This document shows, one piece after another, positions 23,716-35,211 of a DNA stretch of 64,000 nucleotides. The stretch comes from Microcebus murinus. Lineage: Eukaryota > Chordata > Mammalia > Primates > Cheirogaleidae. The first letter of the stretch is position 1. Each line of letters opens with the position of its first letter. The DNA lies in contig NC_134106.1 of the NCBI RefSeq assembly GCF_040939455.1, positions 91,209,001 through 91,273,000 of the forward strand. Reading direction: 5' to 3'. Under the pieces are notes generated by a model. That model had not been told where the DNA came from and ran no database searches. It worked only from the letters and a program-made list of their open reading frames with translations. The position numbers and the translations under genes are program-made.

Positions 23716-24167
23716 ACATTTAATAATTTGAATAGATGGAACATTTTGTGCTAGGACCTGAAATCAGTAGTGAGCATACATTGTCTCAAGGAAATGAACA
23801 CCAAATTACAACTAAGGTAAATGCTCCAAAGGGGAGGAGGATGGGATTATGATGGCATATAATAGGAGGCTTTAACCAATGTAAGAGACCCAGAAGTGAC
23901 AAATGAACAAGGCGTTCTGGTAAAGCTTTAACAGCCAGTTCTCCAGGGTGAAAGGGTGATGTGTAGTGTTTGCTCATTTCCATGGTGTAAATACTCCTCT
24001 CATGACTGATTTTAAGCTGCTACTGTGATGTCACTGAAAGTGGAGTTGGAAAGAGAAGTGCACAATCAGATTTCCTCCTAATCAGATGCAATCTTGTTCC
24101 AGCTAGATATCATGGCAGTAGCTAATATTTGTCAAGAGAAGACAGGCAGCAAGTTGAACAAGTCCTG

Positions 24168-24560
24168 AATTCATCTGCTAGGGCCACCATAAAAACTACC
24201 ACAAAGACTGGATGGCTTGAATGACATTTATTTTCTCGTACAGTTCTGGAGGCCAGACATCTAACATCAAGGTGCCTGCAGGGCTGGTTTCTGTTAAGGG
24301 CTTTTCTTTCTGGCCTGCAGGTGGTCAACTTCTCACTGTGTCCCCACATGACCTTTCCTCTGTGCTTGCATGAAGGGAGTGAGATCTGCCGTGCCTTTCT
24401 TCTTCTAAGGACACCAGTCTTTCGATTGATTAGGGCTCCATCTTTAAGACCTCATTTAACCTTAATTATCTCTCTAAAGTCCCTATCTCCAAAACTCATC
24501 ACATTGGCAGTTAAGGCTTCAATATATGAAATGTGATGGGACACAATTCAGTTCAAAACA
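24168..24560 (-). mobile_element. MLT1-type LTR (ERVL-MaLR), solo
   Basis: Reverse-orientation LTR: GCTAGGGCCACCATAAAAAC, TTTCTCGTACAGTTCTGGAG, CCCCACATGACCTTTCCTCT, TAAGGACACCAGTCTTTCGA, ending GGGACACAATTCAGTTCAAA. This order is the reverse complement of the MLT1 consensus. No internal sequence. Confidence 0.9.
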
Positions 24561-26035
24561 GGTCCCAAACTCTCCCTTTGCCCAGTGAGTTAATGCATAA
24601 GTCCTCTGAATCTAGAGTTTCCACCCTGCAGGCTACAGGTAGGGATGGAGGTGTCCTTCCAGCCATTATAAGGGATCTAGCCAGGCATAACTGCATGTCT
24701 GGAATCTACCTACAGAATGAATACATAATGTGCCTATATAAATAAACTGAAAATTCTCATAAACACATATTGTTATGATTGATAAAATAAGACCACATTA
24801 AAGATATTGATAACTTCATTGTACCTTTTGTCCATGGAAATAAGGAAATACAGCTGATCAAATCTAGGAAATGAGATATTGAAGCTTGGTGTTGAAAATA
24901 TGAGTTTTCTCAGTTATAAAGCAGAAAATTCCAGAGGAGGATCTTACTTACAGCAGACTCAGAATGGTCCATGGTGTGGATAAGTACAGCACAGTCCTCT
25001 CCGGGAAGACATTGGGATGAGGGTAATAGACAGAGGCAGCTGTGAAGGGTTTGGTGCATTGTGCTAGGTAGTGGGTGCATCCTCCTTGGTTAGGTCAGGG
25101 TTTCCACAAAGAGCTTTAACCTGGAGTGTGATTTGAGAAGACCTGCATTTTAGAGGAATCTTTGGTTAGTTTGGACCATGGATTGCAGAAGCCAGGGTCT
25201 GGGAGCCTAAAGATCCGTTTCAAGGCTGTGGCAGTAGTTCTGAACCAGATCATCAGGGCTGTGTCAGTGGAGATCCAAAACGTAGGTCAGAATTGGAGCA
25301 GTTCCTGCCACACTTTTCCTCTACACACATATGGACTCAGGGATTTTTCTCATCAGACTATTTATTGACACAAAGATGATCAATATTGGAAAGATACACT
25401 AATTTTCTACCAACCCAAACGGGTCTAAATAAATTAGTTTGTTTGTTTTGGGTCTCTGGCTATAAGCACAAATTATAATTAAGATTCTATTTATAATTTT
25501 TACCAAATAGCCTTTGGAGGAATCTGTATTTTGTTTCACTTATTTATTGCCAGAGAGCTGCAGTTTAATACCTTTGGTTTAGAGAACCACAGGAGGGGAA
25601 ATCTTGCTTGCAAATGAAGGATTTAAAGCAGATAGGTTTTGTCATGGCTTCAAGCTAAACAATACGTTGTTTCTTCATTTCTAGAAGTTCAGAATTAACT
25701 TTTCTTAACATGTGGGATTTAAATCTGTGTGTGACAGCAAGAAATAAATAAAGTTTAAAAAGTGGAGTAAATTCAAATCATTGAGATCTTAATTGATTTC
25801 TGTATTCGATTTTTGCATAATGGTTAGCACATCTAGAAAAAGTCAATCCTTGTTGAGACAGAATTCTTAAAGGAACCTGATTTTGTCCACACCAGGATCT
25901 GTGGCTCACTTCTCCCCTCATGCCCATGATATCGCTAATGTAGAACATTATGAAAATGGTGGTATGTTTTCCTGAGAACGGTTGAGCCTACAAACTGGAA
26001 AAAAGAATTACACAGTTTCCATTCCACAATATTAA
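24561..26035. other. mostly unique DNA
   Basis: No gene or confident repeat. 25160-25300 has weak resemblance to antisense L2 but is too decayed to call. Confidence 0.45.
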
Positions 26036-26039
26036 AAAT

Positions 26040-26210
26040 AGCTCTTGAGCACTTACATGCATTACTTTATCAAATTATTATATCAGCTCTATGAAGTAAT
26101 TGTTGTTACTATTCCCATTTCATAGAAGGACCTGAAGGTTTACTTGTGTAGAGGCACAAAACTCAGAAGTAGTGCCAGGAGTGAGGCAGGGTTTATTGTC
26201 TGACTCCAGA
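26040..26210 (-). mobile_element. MIR SINE
   Basis: ACATGCATTACTTTATCAAA, TATGAAGTAATTGTTGTTAC and AGTAGTGCCAGGAGTGAGGC fit MIR in reverse. Confidence 0.75.
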
Positions 26211-26310
26211 TACACCAGGAATAAACTATTAGATATTGAATACATCCTTTTATTTCAATAGGCTTTAATCTCTTCATTTTAGCATGAGAAGTTTGTCCTA
26301 GAATAGATTA

Positions 26311-26431
26311 ATGATCCTCAGCCCTGGCTATTACCTGAGGAACTTTTAATGGAGGCCTTCCTCCAGAAATCCTGGTTAAAATGGTCTAAAAAAGTACCTG
26401 GAAATGTCATACTTGTAATGATGAGCCACTG
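26311..26431. mobile_element. MER5-type hAT MITE, internally deleted
   Basis: Left end ATGATCCTCAGCCCTGGCTA with TTACCTGAGGAACTTTTAAT, right end GTAATGATGAGCCACTG correspond to the paired ends of short hAT-Charlie MITEs (GGTTCTCAACCCTGGCTG...GAACCACTG). Confidence 0.6.
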
Positions 26432-26439
26432 CTAAACAC

Positions 26440-27630
26440 TGTTGCCACAAGTATGTCTAGGGTCTTTGTAGCACATATACAGTTCTACAGGTGAAGAGAA
26501 GAAACCCGTACATGGTGAGCAGATGCTAATTCCTAAACAGCAACATGGCAGGCTTTGCATAGCAGAAGTTCTGATCTCAGGTGGATGTCCTAAAATTTCT
26601 ATCTTAAATGTATCATCCTTAAAAGAGGGAGAGCAGTAGTTCCTACCTTAGGAAATCATCACTGGTATTAAATAAAGAAATATGGAAACATGGATAGTGG
26701 CCTTTGCATAGCACTATATGTATACACACATTATAATCTATGGAAGCATAGATTATAAAAATATTTAGATTAATGTGAGTGATCACTTATCAATTTATCT
26801 GATTAAACAGCTGACGTAATTTAAAAATATAAATGAAAGTAAACTATGTTTATCCTCCTATCTAACATTTAAGCTACATTTTCTTTTCGGTCCCAAATAA
26901 AGAAAAACAAAATGTTCACAGTATGCTGAAGTAAGGGTGAAGTAGGATGTCTGAATTTTCTTTGAAACTTTTCACAAGGAAAGAAAAAAAAGGAAAATGA
27001 GGATAGATAAGTAATTATGACAAACTGTTGGCAACTGTAAAATCTCTGAGTATACAAAGATTTATTGTACTATTCCTTCTACTTTTTTTTGTTTTAAAAT
27101 TTTGTCATAGTAAATCATTTCTTCAAAATCCAAACACACAAAAAAATAAAGTCTTGGCTGTGGCATGATGAGATCTGTAGACAACATACAAAAAAAAAAA
27201 AAAAAAGAAATTAGTTCCATGAGAATCCAGGAAGCTTTCAGAAAAGTCAGGAAAGGGATTTGTGCACAGAGGTCATGGCAAAGGGAAAAAAAGGATGTCA
27301 CTAAGTAAATCCAGTTTTTGTCTGTTTTGTTTTGCTATTCAGTTGGTATTTTCCTGAGAAAGAACTTAGACTGAAGTAGCCAGTTCTTAAGCATATATAC
27401 AACATGATGTAAAAAATAGTTCTGCAGAATTCTGTACTTGTGGGAATGACTTTGCCTGGAAACATCTGAGGGCCTTGTTTGCAAAGGGACATTCAGAGAA
27501 ATCTCTGCTTTTGCTCTGAACTTTTATGAAAGGGTTCAGTTTCTCAGAAATGTGGCCTCTTAGAACCACAGGAAAGCTTAAGATCTGTTCCAATGGTCCC
27601 TTTTCTGAGCCACAAGGAGTCCGTAAAGGA
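26440..27630. other. unique DNA, no gene seen
   Basis: No repeat recognised. A-run at 27190-27206. The perfect hairpin at 26731-26758 is listed separately. Confidence 0.5.
26731..26758. repeat. perfect 12-bp inverted repeat, 4-base loop
   Basis: TTATAATCTATG (26731-26742) and CATAGATTATAA (26747-26758) are exact reverse complements around GAAG. Confidence 0.95.
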
Positions 27631-27634
27631 GTCT

Positions 27635-27760
27635 TATTCATTCAGTGAGCATGTAATAAACACAATGTGTCAGACACTGATCTAGTACTTAGAGAACAAA
27701 ACAGACTCAACTCTTGCCCTGCCTTAGAATGGAAAGAGTAGCTTCCCAGTGCTCCTGTTG
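27635..27760 (-). mobile_element. LINE-2 fragment
   Basis: TTCAGTGAGCATGTAATAAA, GTCAGACACTGATCTAGTAC and ACTCTTGCCCTGCCTTAGAA are the antisense L2 3' end. Confidence 0.7.
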
Positions 27761-28125
27761 TTAAATGTCTGCTCTAAGATTTGCTTTATGAGTTAATAGT
27801 CTGTTGTAAGATTTCTTTTAAAGAAAAGGTTTTGATAAAAATAAACCAGTCTATTCTAAATCCTCACTTTAAAATTAAAATCTTATGACCCAGAGAGAGA
27901 AATCATGTAGCCCAAGGTTATGTGCAACTTGTGTCAGGACCAGGTGGAGGGCACAGCACTGCAAACTCCCCAGTGATGGTTTTTCACACTCTCCCACACT
28001 GGTTTTCTGCTCTCCCACCCCTTGGCAGACTGGCCTAATAGACGCTCACAGATTTGGAGAAAGGAGGTTGGAATCTGAATCCCAGATACATCAATGACAT
28101 TTTCCTGGACCTCAGTGTTCCTAGA

Positions 28126-28170
28126 CCTTAGGGGATACATGTGATTTGGTTCCTTAGGGGAACCAAATCA
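28126..28170. repeat. 12-bp perfect hairpin plus 10-bp direct repeat
   Basis: TGATTTGGTTCC (28142-28153) pairs exactly with GGAACCAAATCA (28159-28170) around TTAGG. CCTTAGGGGA occurs at 28126-28135 and again at 28152-28161, across the hairpin loop. Confidence 0.95.
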
Positions 28171-28390
28171 GCTCAAGTATTGTGCACACAATCTGTAAAT
28201 TGTAAACTACTGTACAGATGTTAAAAGCTATAGTCTGAGTCCCTGTGTCTTTTCATTGCTGCTCCTCAAAGCAAAATAATTGAAGGATGGAGCAATAATA
28301 ACAAAATGAAAGGAAAATAAGATGTGTCAATACACCAAATTACTATAGGTAAAGTTAAAAAAAAATGAAATAAGATAAAATATAAAAATA

Positions 28391-28665
28391 TCTGGGTTGA
28401 ATCCTGGCTTTGCTGCTTCCTGTGTGATGTCAATTCAGATGGACCCCTGTGTGCAGTGGTTGAGGCTGGGGCCATAGAGTGCCGGACAGACTCTGAAGTG
28501 ATTTAACCTCTTTAAGTCTCCATTTCTTCAATTGTAAAAAAGCAGAAGATAACAAATTTTGCTAGCCTACTCTTTGCAGTGCTTCTTTAAAGCCTTTAAC
28601 ACAATATCTAGGATAAAGTAAGTGCTCAATAATGATTGCCTATTATTTTTGATTCCAAAATAGTG
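28391..28665 (+). mobile_element. MIR SINE with 65-bp internal insertion
   Basis: MIR order CTGGGTTGAATCCTGGCTTT, CTGTGTGA, GTGATTTAACCTCTTTAAGT, TCTTCAATTGTAAAAAAGC, GATAAAGTAAGTGCTCAATA. Between CTGTGTGATGTCA and AGTGATTTAACC about 65 non-MIR bases (28433-28497) replace the expected CCTTGGGCA. Confidence 0.85.
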
Positions 28666-28881
28666 GAATGACGCCCACCTCATAGGCTATTCATGAGGAT
28701 TACGTGAACTCAGGTAAATTGTACATCTAATAGGTGACTAATGTTTATTATAAGACTTAAAAAATGTGTTCTTTGGTTTTTTTCTTTCCTTTATCCTGAT
28801 CCATGAAAACTGGCACAAAAAAAAAAGTGTATTTAATGGAGAATTGTGGTCTAGGTGCATACTATATGTCCATTTTTCTAA

Positions 28882-29020
28882 GTCAGTGGCTCTAAAATTT
28901 TAGTGTATGCCAGAATCTTCTAGAGATTTATTATTTTAAAAGGCAGCAATATCCTTGGCCTCTCCTCCTATGGAGAGAGAGCCCAGAAAGTTGATTTTTT
29001 AACAAATAATCCCAAATCAA
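28882..29020. mobile_element. MER5-type hAT MITE remnant
   Basis: GTCAGTGGCTCTAAAATTTT, GTATGCCAGAATCTTCTAGA and CCTCCTATGGAGAGAGAGCC correspond to the 5' half and centre of a MER5-type element. Confidence 0.6.
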
Positions 29021-29067
29021 TAAAACAAATGATGGGTGAACATTTTCTGAGTGGTCTAAGCCCTTGT

Positions 29068-29275
29068 TACTCAAAGTATGGTCCTTGTTCTGGCAGTGAC
29101 AGCATCCCCCAGGGATTTGCTAGATACACAGAACCTAAGCCCCACCTCTGACCTGCTAAATCACAGATAATATTTTGACAAAATCCCCAGATGATCTGTG
29201 TGCATGTGCATGTGTGAGTGCATGTACATGCACATGCATGTACATACCACAGTTGACATGTTTTGGTCTAAGCTC
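29068..29275. mobile_element. MER5/MER58-type hAT MITE with GCATGT microsatellite
   Basis: TTACTCAAAGTATGGTCCTT, GCATCCCCCAGGGATTTGCT, AAGCCCCACCTCTGACCTGC and ATCCCCAGATGATCTGTGTG follow the order of short hAT MITEs. Near 29198-29250 an imperfect GCATGT/TGCATG repeat expanded inside it. Confidence 0.7.
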
Positions 29276-29579
29276 TGTCTCTGGGAAGGTGACAGAGTAA
29301 TTCATTCTCTCCTTGGATCTCATTAGCTTCTTCTCAGCTTCTTCTCCTCTAAGAAAATGTCTTCATTGCAATTTTCCATAAATGGCAGTTCCATGATAGA
29401 TTGGAAGAAAACAACAAGCATATTAAGATATCTCAATATTTCCACTGAACTACTATCAGAGGTTTTCTCCATTATATTTCTCAATGTCTCTTAATGTAAG
29501 AACTACATTATATTTTTTTATGGCTGAATAAAACAAAACTAATTGATGAACACTTATGTATGCATATGCAAGTAAAACT

Positions 29580-29708
29580 CAGCAGAAATCAGGTAGGTGG
29601 GAATGGGGAGAAGGGTGTGAGTAAATCCATACCTAACAAGCACAGTTCACACTATCTGGGTGAAGGCCACACTTATAAATTTGACTCAAACTGTACAAAA
29701 GCAAATTA
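29580..29708 (+). mobile_element. L1 3'UTR fragment, first part of scrambled L1
   Basis: Plus-strand match to the strepsirrhine-type L1 3'UTR seen in reverse at 49277-49450 (ATACCTAACAAGCACAGTTC, CACACTATCTGGGTGAAGGC). It lacks an A-tail and abuts antisense ORF2. Confidence 0.7.
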
Positions 29709-30400
29709 TGAATTTTGTCAAATGCTTTTTCTACACCTATAGAGACGATCATATGGTGTTTGTTTTTACTTCTGTTTGTGTGGTGAATTACAATTATAGA
29801 TTTATGTATGTTGAACCATCCCTGCATCTCTGGGATGAAGCCCATTTGGTCATGATGGATTATATTTTTGATGAGCAGCTGAATTTGATTTGCTAGGAAT
29901 TTATTGACAACTTTTGCTTCTATATTCACAAAAGATATTGGTCTGTAGTTGTCTTTTTTGGTTGAGTCTTTTCCTGGCTTTGGTATCAGGGTGATGTTAG
30001 CTTTGTAAAACATGTTGAAGAAGATTCCTTCCTTCACAATGTTGTAGAATAATTTCTGCAAGATAGGAACCAGTGCTTGTTTGTAGGTCTGGTAAAATTC
30101 ATTTGTGAAACCATCTCTTTCTAAACTATTTTTGGAAGGCTTTTTATTACTGTTTCAATTTCGGTGCTTGATAGTGGTCTGTTCAGGAATTCTATTTCTT
30201 CATGATTGAGCCTAGGAACACTATGTGTTTCTAACAATTTGTCCATTTCCTCCACATTTTCAAGTTTATGTGCATAGAGATTTTTATAGTATTCAGAGAC
30301 GATATTTTGTATTTCTGAGGTATCAGTTGTAATTTCTCCTATTTCATTCCTGATTGAGCTTATTAGCATCCTTTCTTTTAATTCAGCATTCTTTTATAAT
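29709..30400 (-). mobile_element. antisense L1 ORF2 (RT N-terminal part), scrambled L1
   Basis: Minus-strand frames at 29633-30061 and 30121-30369 read the L1 region before and within reverse transcriptase: [43 protein letters not shown], then [11 protein letters not shown]. The usual SIDAEKAF aspartate is glycine here, so catalysis would be lost. It ends where the plus-strand ORF2 continuation begins. Confidence 0.9.
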
Positions 30401-30905
30401 AAGAACACTTAACAAGATAGGCATAGACTGGTCTTATTTCAAAATGATAAAAGCCATATAATCCCACAGCCAACATCATATTGAATGGGGAAAAATTGAA
30501 AGCTTTCCTGCTTAGAACTGGAACCAGACAAGATTGCCTTCTATTACCACTTCTATTCAACAGAGTGCTGGAAGTCTTAGTCAGAGCAATCAGACAAGAA
30601 AAGGATATCAAGGGCATTCAAATGGGGGCAGGAGAGGCCAAACTATGGCTCTTTGCTGATGATACGATCTTATATCTAGAAAAACCCAAAGATTCTACCA
30701 TGAGAATACTGGAATTGATAAACAAATTTAGCAATGTCTCAGGTTACAAAGTCAATGTACAGAAATGGTGCTGGGAAAATTAGATAGCCACACGTTGAAG
30801 ATTGAAACAGGATCTGCACCTCTCACCTTTCACAAAAATCAACTCATGGTGGATAACAGACTTAAACCTAAGGCATGAAACCATAAGAATTTTAGAAGAA
30901 AATAT
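30401..30905 (+). mobile_element. sense L1 ORF2 (RT C-terminal part), scrambled L1
   Basis: Plus-strand frame 30481-30783 continues the RT ([38 protein letters not shown]) with the catalytic FADD intact at 30652-30663. After KVNVQK the sequence jumps to a later part of ORF2 (GCTGGGAAAATTAGATAGCC), so roughly several hundred bases are deleted. No 3'UTR or tail follows. Confidence 0.9.
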
Positions 30906-30924
30906 GTTAATCCCCTCCCTATTA

Positions 30925-31450
30925 GTATAGTTTCAGCCATTCTATTGCTCTTTCGATGATAATTTAAATATAGATATAATTAGTGTACTGTAATGTGCAC
31001 AGCCCAGTGATTATTGCATTTGCACGCACCCATATAACAGTGGAGATTTTTCATATTCCCACCAGCTTATGATGTGGCCATTCTCAGGGAGCAGCTTTCA
31101 GCCCCAGCTTCATTATTCTGACTTCTATCACCACACATTAGTTTTAGCCATGCTTGAACTTCATATAAATGGAATCATGGAATATATAATCCTCTGTGTC
31201 TACCTTCCCTTATTTAATATAAGCTCTTCAAAATCTATCCTTGTTGTCTTACCAGTAGTTTGTTCATTTTATTGCTGTGTATTATTTCAGTGTATGAATA
31301 TATCAACACTTTTTCACCCATGTTTCTATTGATGGGCACATGGGTACTTTCTAGTTTGAGAGTATTATGAATAAAGCTGACATGAACATTCATGTATAAG
31401 TATTTCAGAGGGTGTGCACACTTATTTATATTGGGTATATACCTAGAAAT
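30925..31450 (-). mobile_element. old LINE-1 (L1M) antisense fragment
   Basis: ATAAATGGAATCATGGAATA, CTTTTTCACCCATGTTTCTA, TTGATGGGCACATGGGTACT and ATGAATAAAGCTGACATGAA are the antisense end of L1M ORF2 and proximal 3'UTR. Confidence 0.8.
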
Positions 31451-31459
31451 TAATTATTC

Positions 31460-32855
31460 TTTTAATAGCTTTCCGTGTACATGAGTAAATCCTTTCTGAA
31501 TATAGATGGGTTATATATTAGCGTTGAAAGAAAGAATAAAGTATAAAAGTGACTACAAGAAACAAACATAAGATGAAAAGTAAATAAACAAAAAAACATA
31601 TAATAGCATTTTAAGATCAGAGGTCTACCTATCCTGTGAGTGCAGAACACTGGCTAATCAATCCAAAACACTGGAATTCTTTAGGTAAGTCATTTTTTCT
31701 TTCTAAAGGCTACTTAATTCATCCAAAAGTTGTAGATAAACTAGATATCCTCAAGGGTCTTTTCCAGCTTGATAATCTAGAAATTTGACAAGAAAATTTT
31801 ACAAGTGAATCACCCGGCCATTTAAAAAGTGAATACATCGAAGAATTTTTGTAATTAACAGATTGCGGGAGAGGTTACTTCTATAACTTTTTCCTCAAAT
31901 GTTGAATATTGTTTTTCATGCTAAGTATACCTCTCCCTACTCCTTTCTGACTCCCTCTTCCAAAAGGAGGCATTGTTAAGCTGACAAACCAGAGTCCATG
32001 CATTAATTGAGCACATTTACTGGAGGGCAGGTCACCGTGTCTTATAAGGAAGGAATTCAGGTTGCCCTGTCTCCTTCTCATTCTGTTTCCTGATGAAGTA
32101 AACTCCCTTGGGCAGGTGCTGAGCTCTAGAGCAGGTTAATTCTCTTGTTAGATTCCCTCTTTCCACCCCATGTGTTTGTTTGGATGAATATACTCAGAAA
32201 ACTTGATGCCCATTTTAATGTTCCTTCCCCTATAGTAGTGTTTTAGATCATGAGCCCCCGATATTTAAATTTGGAGGGGGACAAGACACCACACTTCATC
32301 CCCATCTTATCACACTCTAACTCAAAATTTCCAGAGATTTGTGTACTAGTGGATGTGGAATTCTTGATTGACTATGAATAAAACATTTTCTTCCAGTTAA
32401 GGATTTGTTCTTATGCCTCTTACGTGTAGTGCTCTCTTAGTCCAAAAGTCCAGAAGGGAAAAGGAGGAGATGGTGGCAGGATTACTCAGATGCCCTCAAG
32501 GCCTTTGGAGAAAGAACATTGAGACATGACAGAAATCCTGTATCCCAGGTAGCCAAAGGTTGTGACAAGAAAAGTGAGTTGTTAAAACAAGAAGCCATGG
32601 GGAGAATCCTGGCACTGCTTGTGGCTGCCAGGTGCCGTGCTCCACAAGCATTCAAACCGCAGACCCACAGCCACAGGTCACAAGAGTTGCTTGGATTGGG
32701 TTGCCAATGAAAATAGGGCACTAAGGAGATATGGGAGCTCCAGAAATACCACACTCCCAGACCTGCCTGCAGAAGGACCTGAACATATCATGGGAGCTAT
32801 GCTCTGGGTGTCTGCTACATGTTCTACCTGAGCTTTTCTCCCTAGGCAACATATT
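31460..32855. other. mostly unique DNA
   Basis: No gene or confident repeat. The GC-richer stretch at 32480-32830 has several overlapping short frames but no recognisable domain. Confidence 0.45.
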
Positions 32856-32859
32856 TACT

Positions 32860-33110
32860 GCCCACAGTAGTTTTTATTATTATATGGGTTGCTATGCCCA
32901 CTGCAGAGATGAAGAAAAGTTGTTTAGAAGGGTTAAGTCACCCGCTTTAGCACTCACAGCATGTGGTGAAACCAAGTTTAGACTTTGTCTTCCTGTAAAA
33001 CTCTCGATATCTTCGCCATGACCAGATAGTCTCCATCCCTCATTCTACAAATGAAGAACTTGCAGCCAAGGCAGCCTTTGCAAGTTGTGGACTAGAACTG
33101 GGACTCCTGA
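32860..33110 (-). mobile_element. MIR SINE remnant(s)
   Basis: Two successive reverse MIR-like cores: GCAGAGATGAAGAAAAGTTG with GGTTAAGTCACCCGC, and CTACAAATGAAGAACTTGCA with AGTTGTGGACTAGAACTGGG. They may be two insertions or a duplicated core. Confidence 0.6.
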
Positions 33111-33374
33111 TGTGCTACTGGGTCCACTCCAGTCACACTGTTCATTTGTGCCAAGACAGAGCACAGTCCTATTTGGCTTTCAAAACATTTTCCGAAATGT
33201 CATGAAGGGATTTCGGTCATCTCACTTTTTTTTTTTAATGCTTATCATTTAGGTTTATTAGAAAATAATTGGACCATATTTTGCTTCATTAGGCATATGT
33301 CCCCTTTCTTATTTGTTGTCTCTCTCTTTTTGTTTAATTTTAATTTTTTTTTATTTCACTTTTAAAGACATAGG

Positions 33375-33570
33375 AACCGGAGTCGTATCGCCTTGGTTTG
33401 AAGCATAGTTCTGTTATTTGTAATGTGACATTGGCAAGTTATTTACCTTTTCTTTGCTTTAGGGTCCTCATCCATAAAACAGGTAAAATAATAATGCCTT
33501 CGTACTGGGTGTTAGGAAGACTGAATGAGATAATCCATATAGTTAGTCCCTTTCTCACAGTTCAGCCAGG
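33375..33570 (+). mobile_element. MIR SINE
   Basis: CATTGGCAAGTTATTTACCT, TCCTCATCCATAAAACAGGT and GAATGAGATAATCCATATAG follow the MIR order. Confidence 0.8.
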
Positions 33571-33599
33571 GAAAGAGACATCAAGAAATGAAGATAGTA

Positions 33600-34955
33600 G
33601 AGTGGAGTAAGTTTTGCTGTGTTGAGGAAGAGGTGGGGGCTAATCTGTTTGCTGATTTAGGACCCTCAGAAAGCCAGAACAGACTGCCTGAAAGACTCCT
33701 GGTTTGAGGGCCCGATAGATCTTCTAGGAGGAAGAGGGTAAAATGCTCTGGGGGTAAAAATCAAGCCTGGAACAATGTGAATAAGACTGAGGAACAGGCA
33801 GGGGATCCCTTGATCCAGAGCAAGGCTCTCCCTTTTCTGGGGGTCTGATCCCTCAACTGTAAAATAAATAGATTTAACTGTTAATGTTGCTATGGACATT
33901 AAACAGGAAATATTTTGGGCATGTAGTAAGTACACAATAAATAGTAATTTAATGATAATCATAATGGTATACTTCAGGGTGCAAAAAGAAGTGATTCCAT
34001 AAAATGTTCTCTGAGTCAAATTTGGGTTAATTTGTTTCAAAGCCCTGAATTTTTTTTAGGTCCATAAGAAAACTGAAAGTGTAGTGCTCTTTTGCTGAGG
34101 AGCTACATGGACAGTTCTAGCCTCAGTAAAATGACCCCCTTCCTACTCCAAACAGACCTTCAGAGCTGCAGGGATGGTCCAGGGCCTGAGCTGTACCCAC
34201 AATAGAATCAGCAGCTCTGGCTATGGCCGCAAGGCAGAGACCAGAAACCAGTCCTAGAATGACCAGCAGAGCACTTTGCTAAAGGCTAAAAGATGCAGGG
34301 GCGGGATGAATGTGAAATGAGGGGAGACTTTACAAGAGAGTCACTTTGGACCTGCAAATACAAACAGACCAAAAGCCATGTAGCATTAATCCATAATTGT
34401 ATTTCAGCACCTAGCACAATGATTGGTACGCCGGTGAATATGATGTGAAAAGACAGAACATTGAAGAGAGGAGAAAGGCATCCCAGACACAGGTGTATGG
34501 GACCTAGGACATCACCCTCTTCTTCAGAGTCTAACTAACAAAAGTGAGAATCAATTACCTAAAAGAAGGTGGAATTATCTGATTTTTTAATGGCTAAGTA
34601 AAAGTCCCAACATTTGCAAAGGCAAAGCTCTTGATGGAAGACATCATAGGGTCTTTCACCTCCTACCTCTTTCCACCCAGTCCCAGGTGGGCTTCCTCCT
34701 CTGGGAAAGCACCAGCCTGGTTGTATAGACCACAAGTGATGAGAAAAGGAGATTCTGTTCCTCGTGAGTGCTGCAAGTGCAGAGAACAGCGACCTTGTAC
34801 TTGGGAATCCCACACTCAAGTGAGAAGTCCAAGGTATGCCTACTTCTCTCCAAGAAAATGATCCCTTCTTTTTTGTCAAGGAGGTGGTGAAAAAAAAAAA
34901 GAAAAATTTTTGACTTGAGGATGGACCAAAGCAAAAAAATGGAGGGAGGAGAAGA
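33600..34955. other. mostly unique DNA with a MIR tail
   Basis: At 33840-33960 CCTCAACTGTAAAATAAATA and a GTAGTAAGTACACAATAAAT segment mark a MIR 3' half on plus. The remainder, including overlapping minus-strand frames at 34559-35027, has no recognisable domain. Confidence 0.45.
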
Positions 34956-34959
34956 TTCA

Positions 34960-35180
34960 CTTACCACAGGCACAGCTTGGGCAAAGGCACAAGAGAGAGG
35001 AAGATACAATAGTTCTGCACAGGGCATCTGTGAATGGGCATTGCTGACATGTGGCTGCTAAGGTGGACAGGGACCAGACCACGCCAAGCCAACAACTCTG
35101 GAGTTCATTCTGAAGATCAGGGTGCCATGGGAAATCCTATACCCTGGTGAGTGGCAGGATCAGATTTGATGCTTGCAAAT
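34960..35180 (-). mobile_element. LINE-2 fragment
   Basis: GGGCAAAGGCACAAGAGAGA, GGAGTTCATTCTGAAGATCA, GGCAGGATCAGATTTGATGC follow the antisense L2 order just before an LTR. Confidence 0.55.
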
Positions 35181-35211
35181 CTTCATTCAGACTCTTAATG
35201 TGGGTAGATGG

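Noticed and set aside
29633..30061. 142-codon minus-strand open frame as a possible gene
   Set aside because: It is the L1 ORF2 reverse-transcriptase segment (NYRPIS, HHDQMGF, AFDKI) with a lost catalytic aspartate; an inactive L1 remnant.
34559..35027. Overlapping 123- and 133-codon minus-strand frames
   Set aside because: Two overlapping frames of the same strand, low-complexity phenylalanine-rich stretches from an A-run, and no domain; part falls in an L2-like segment.
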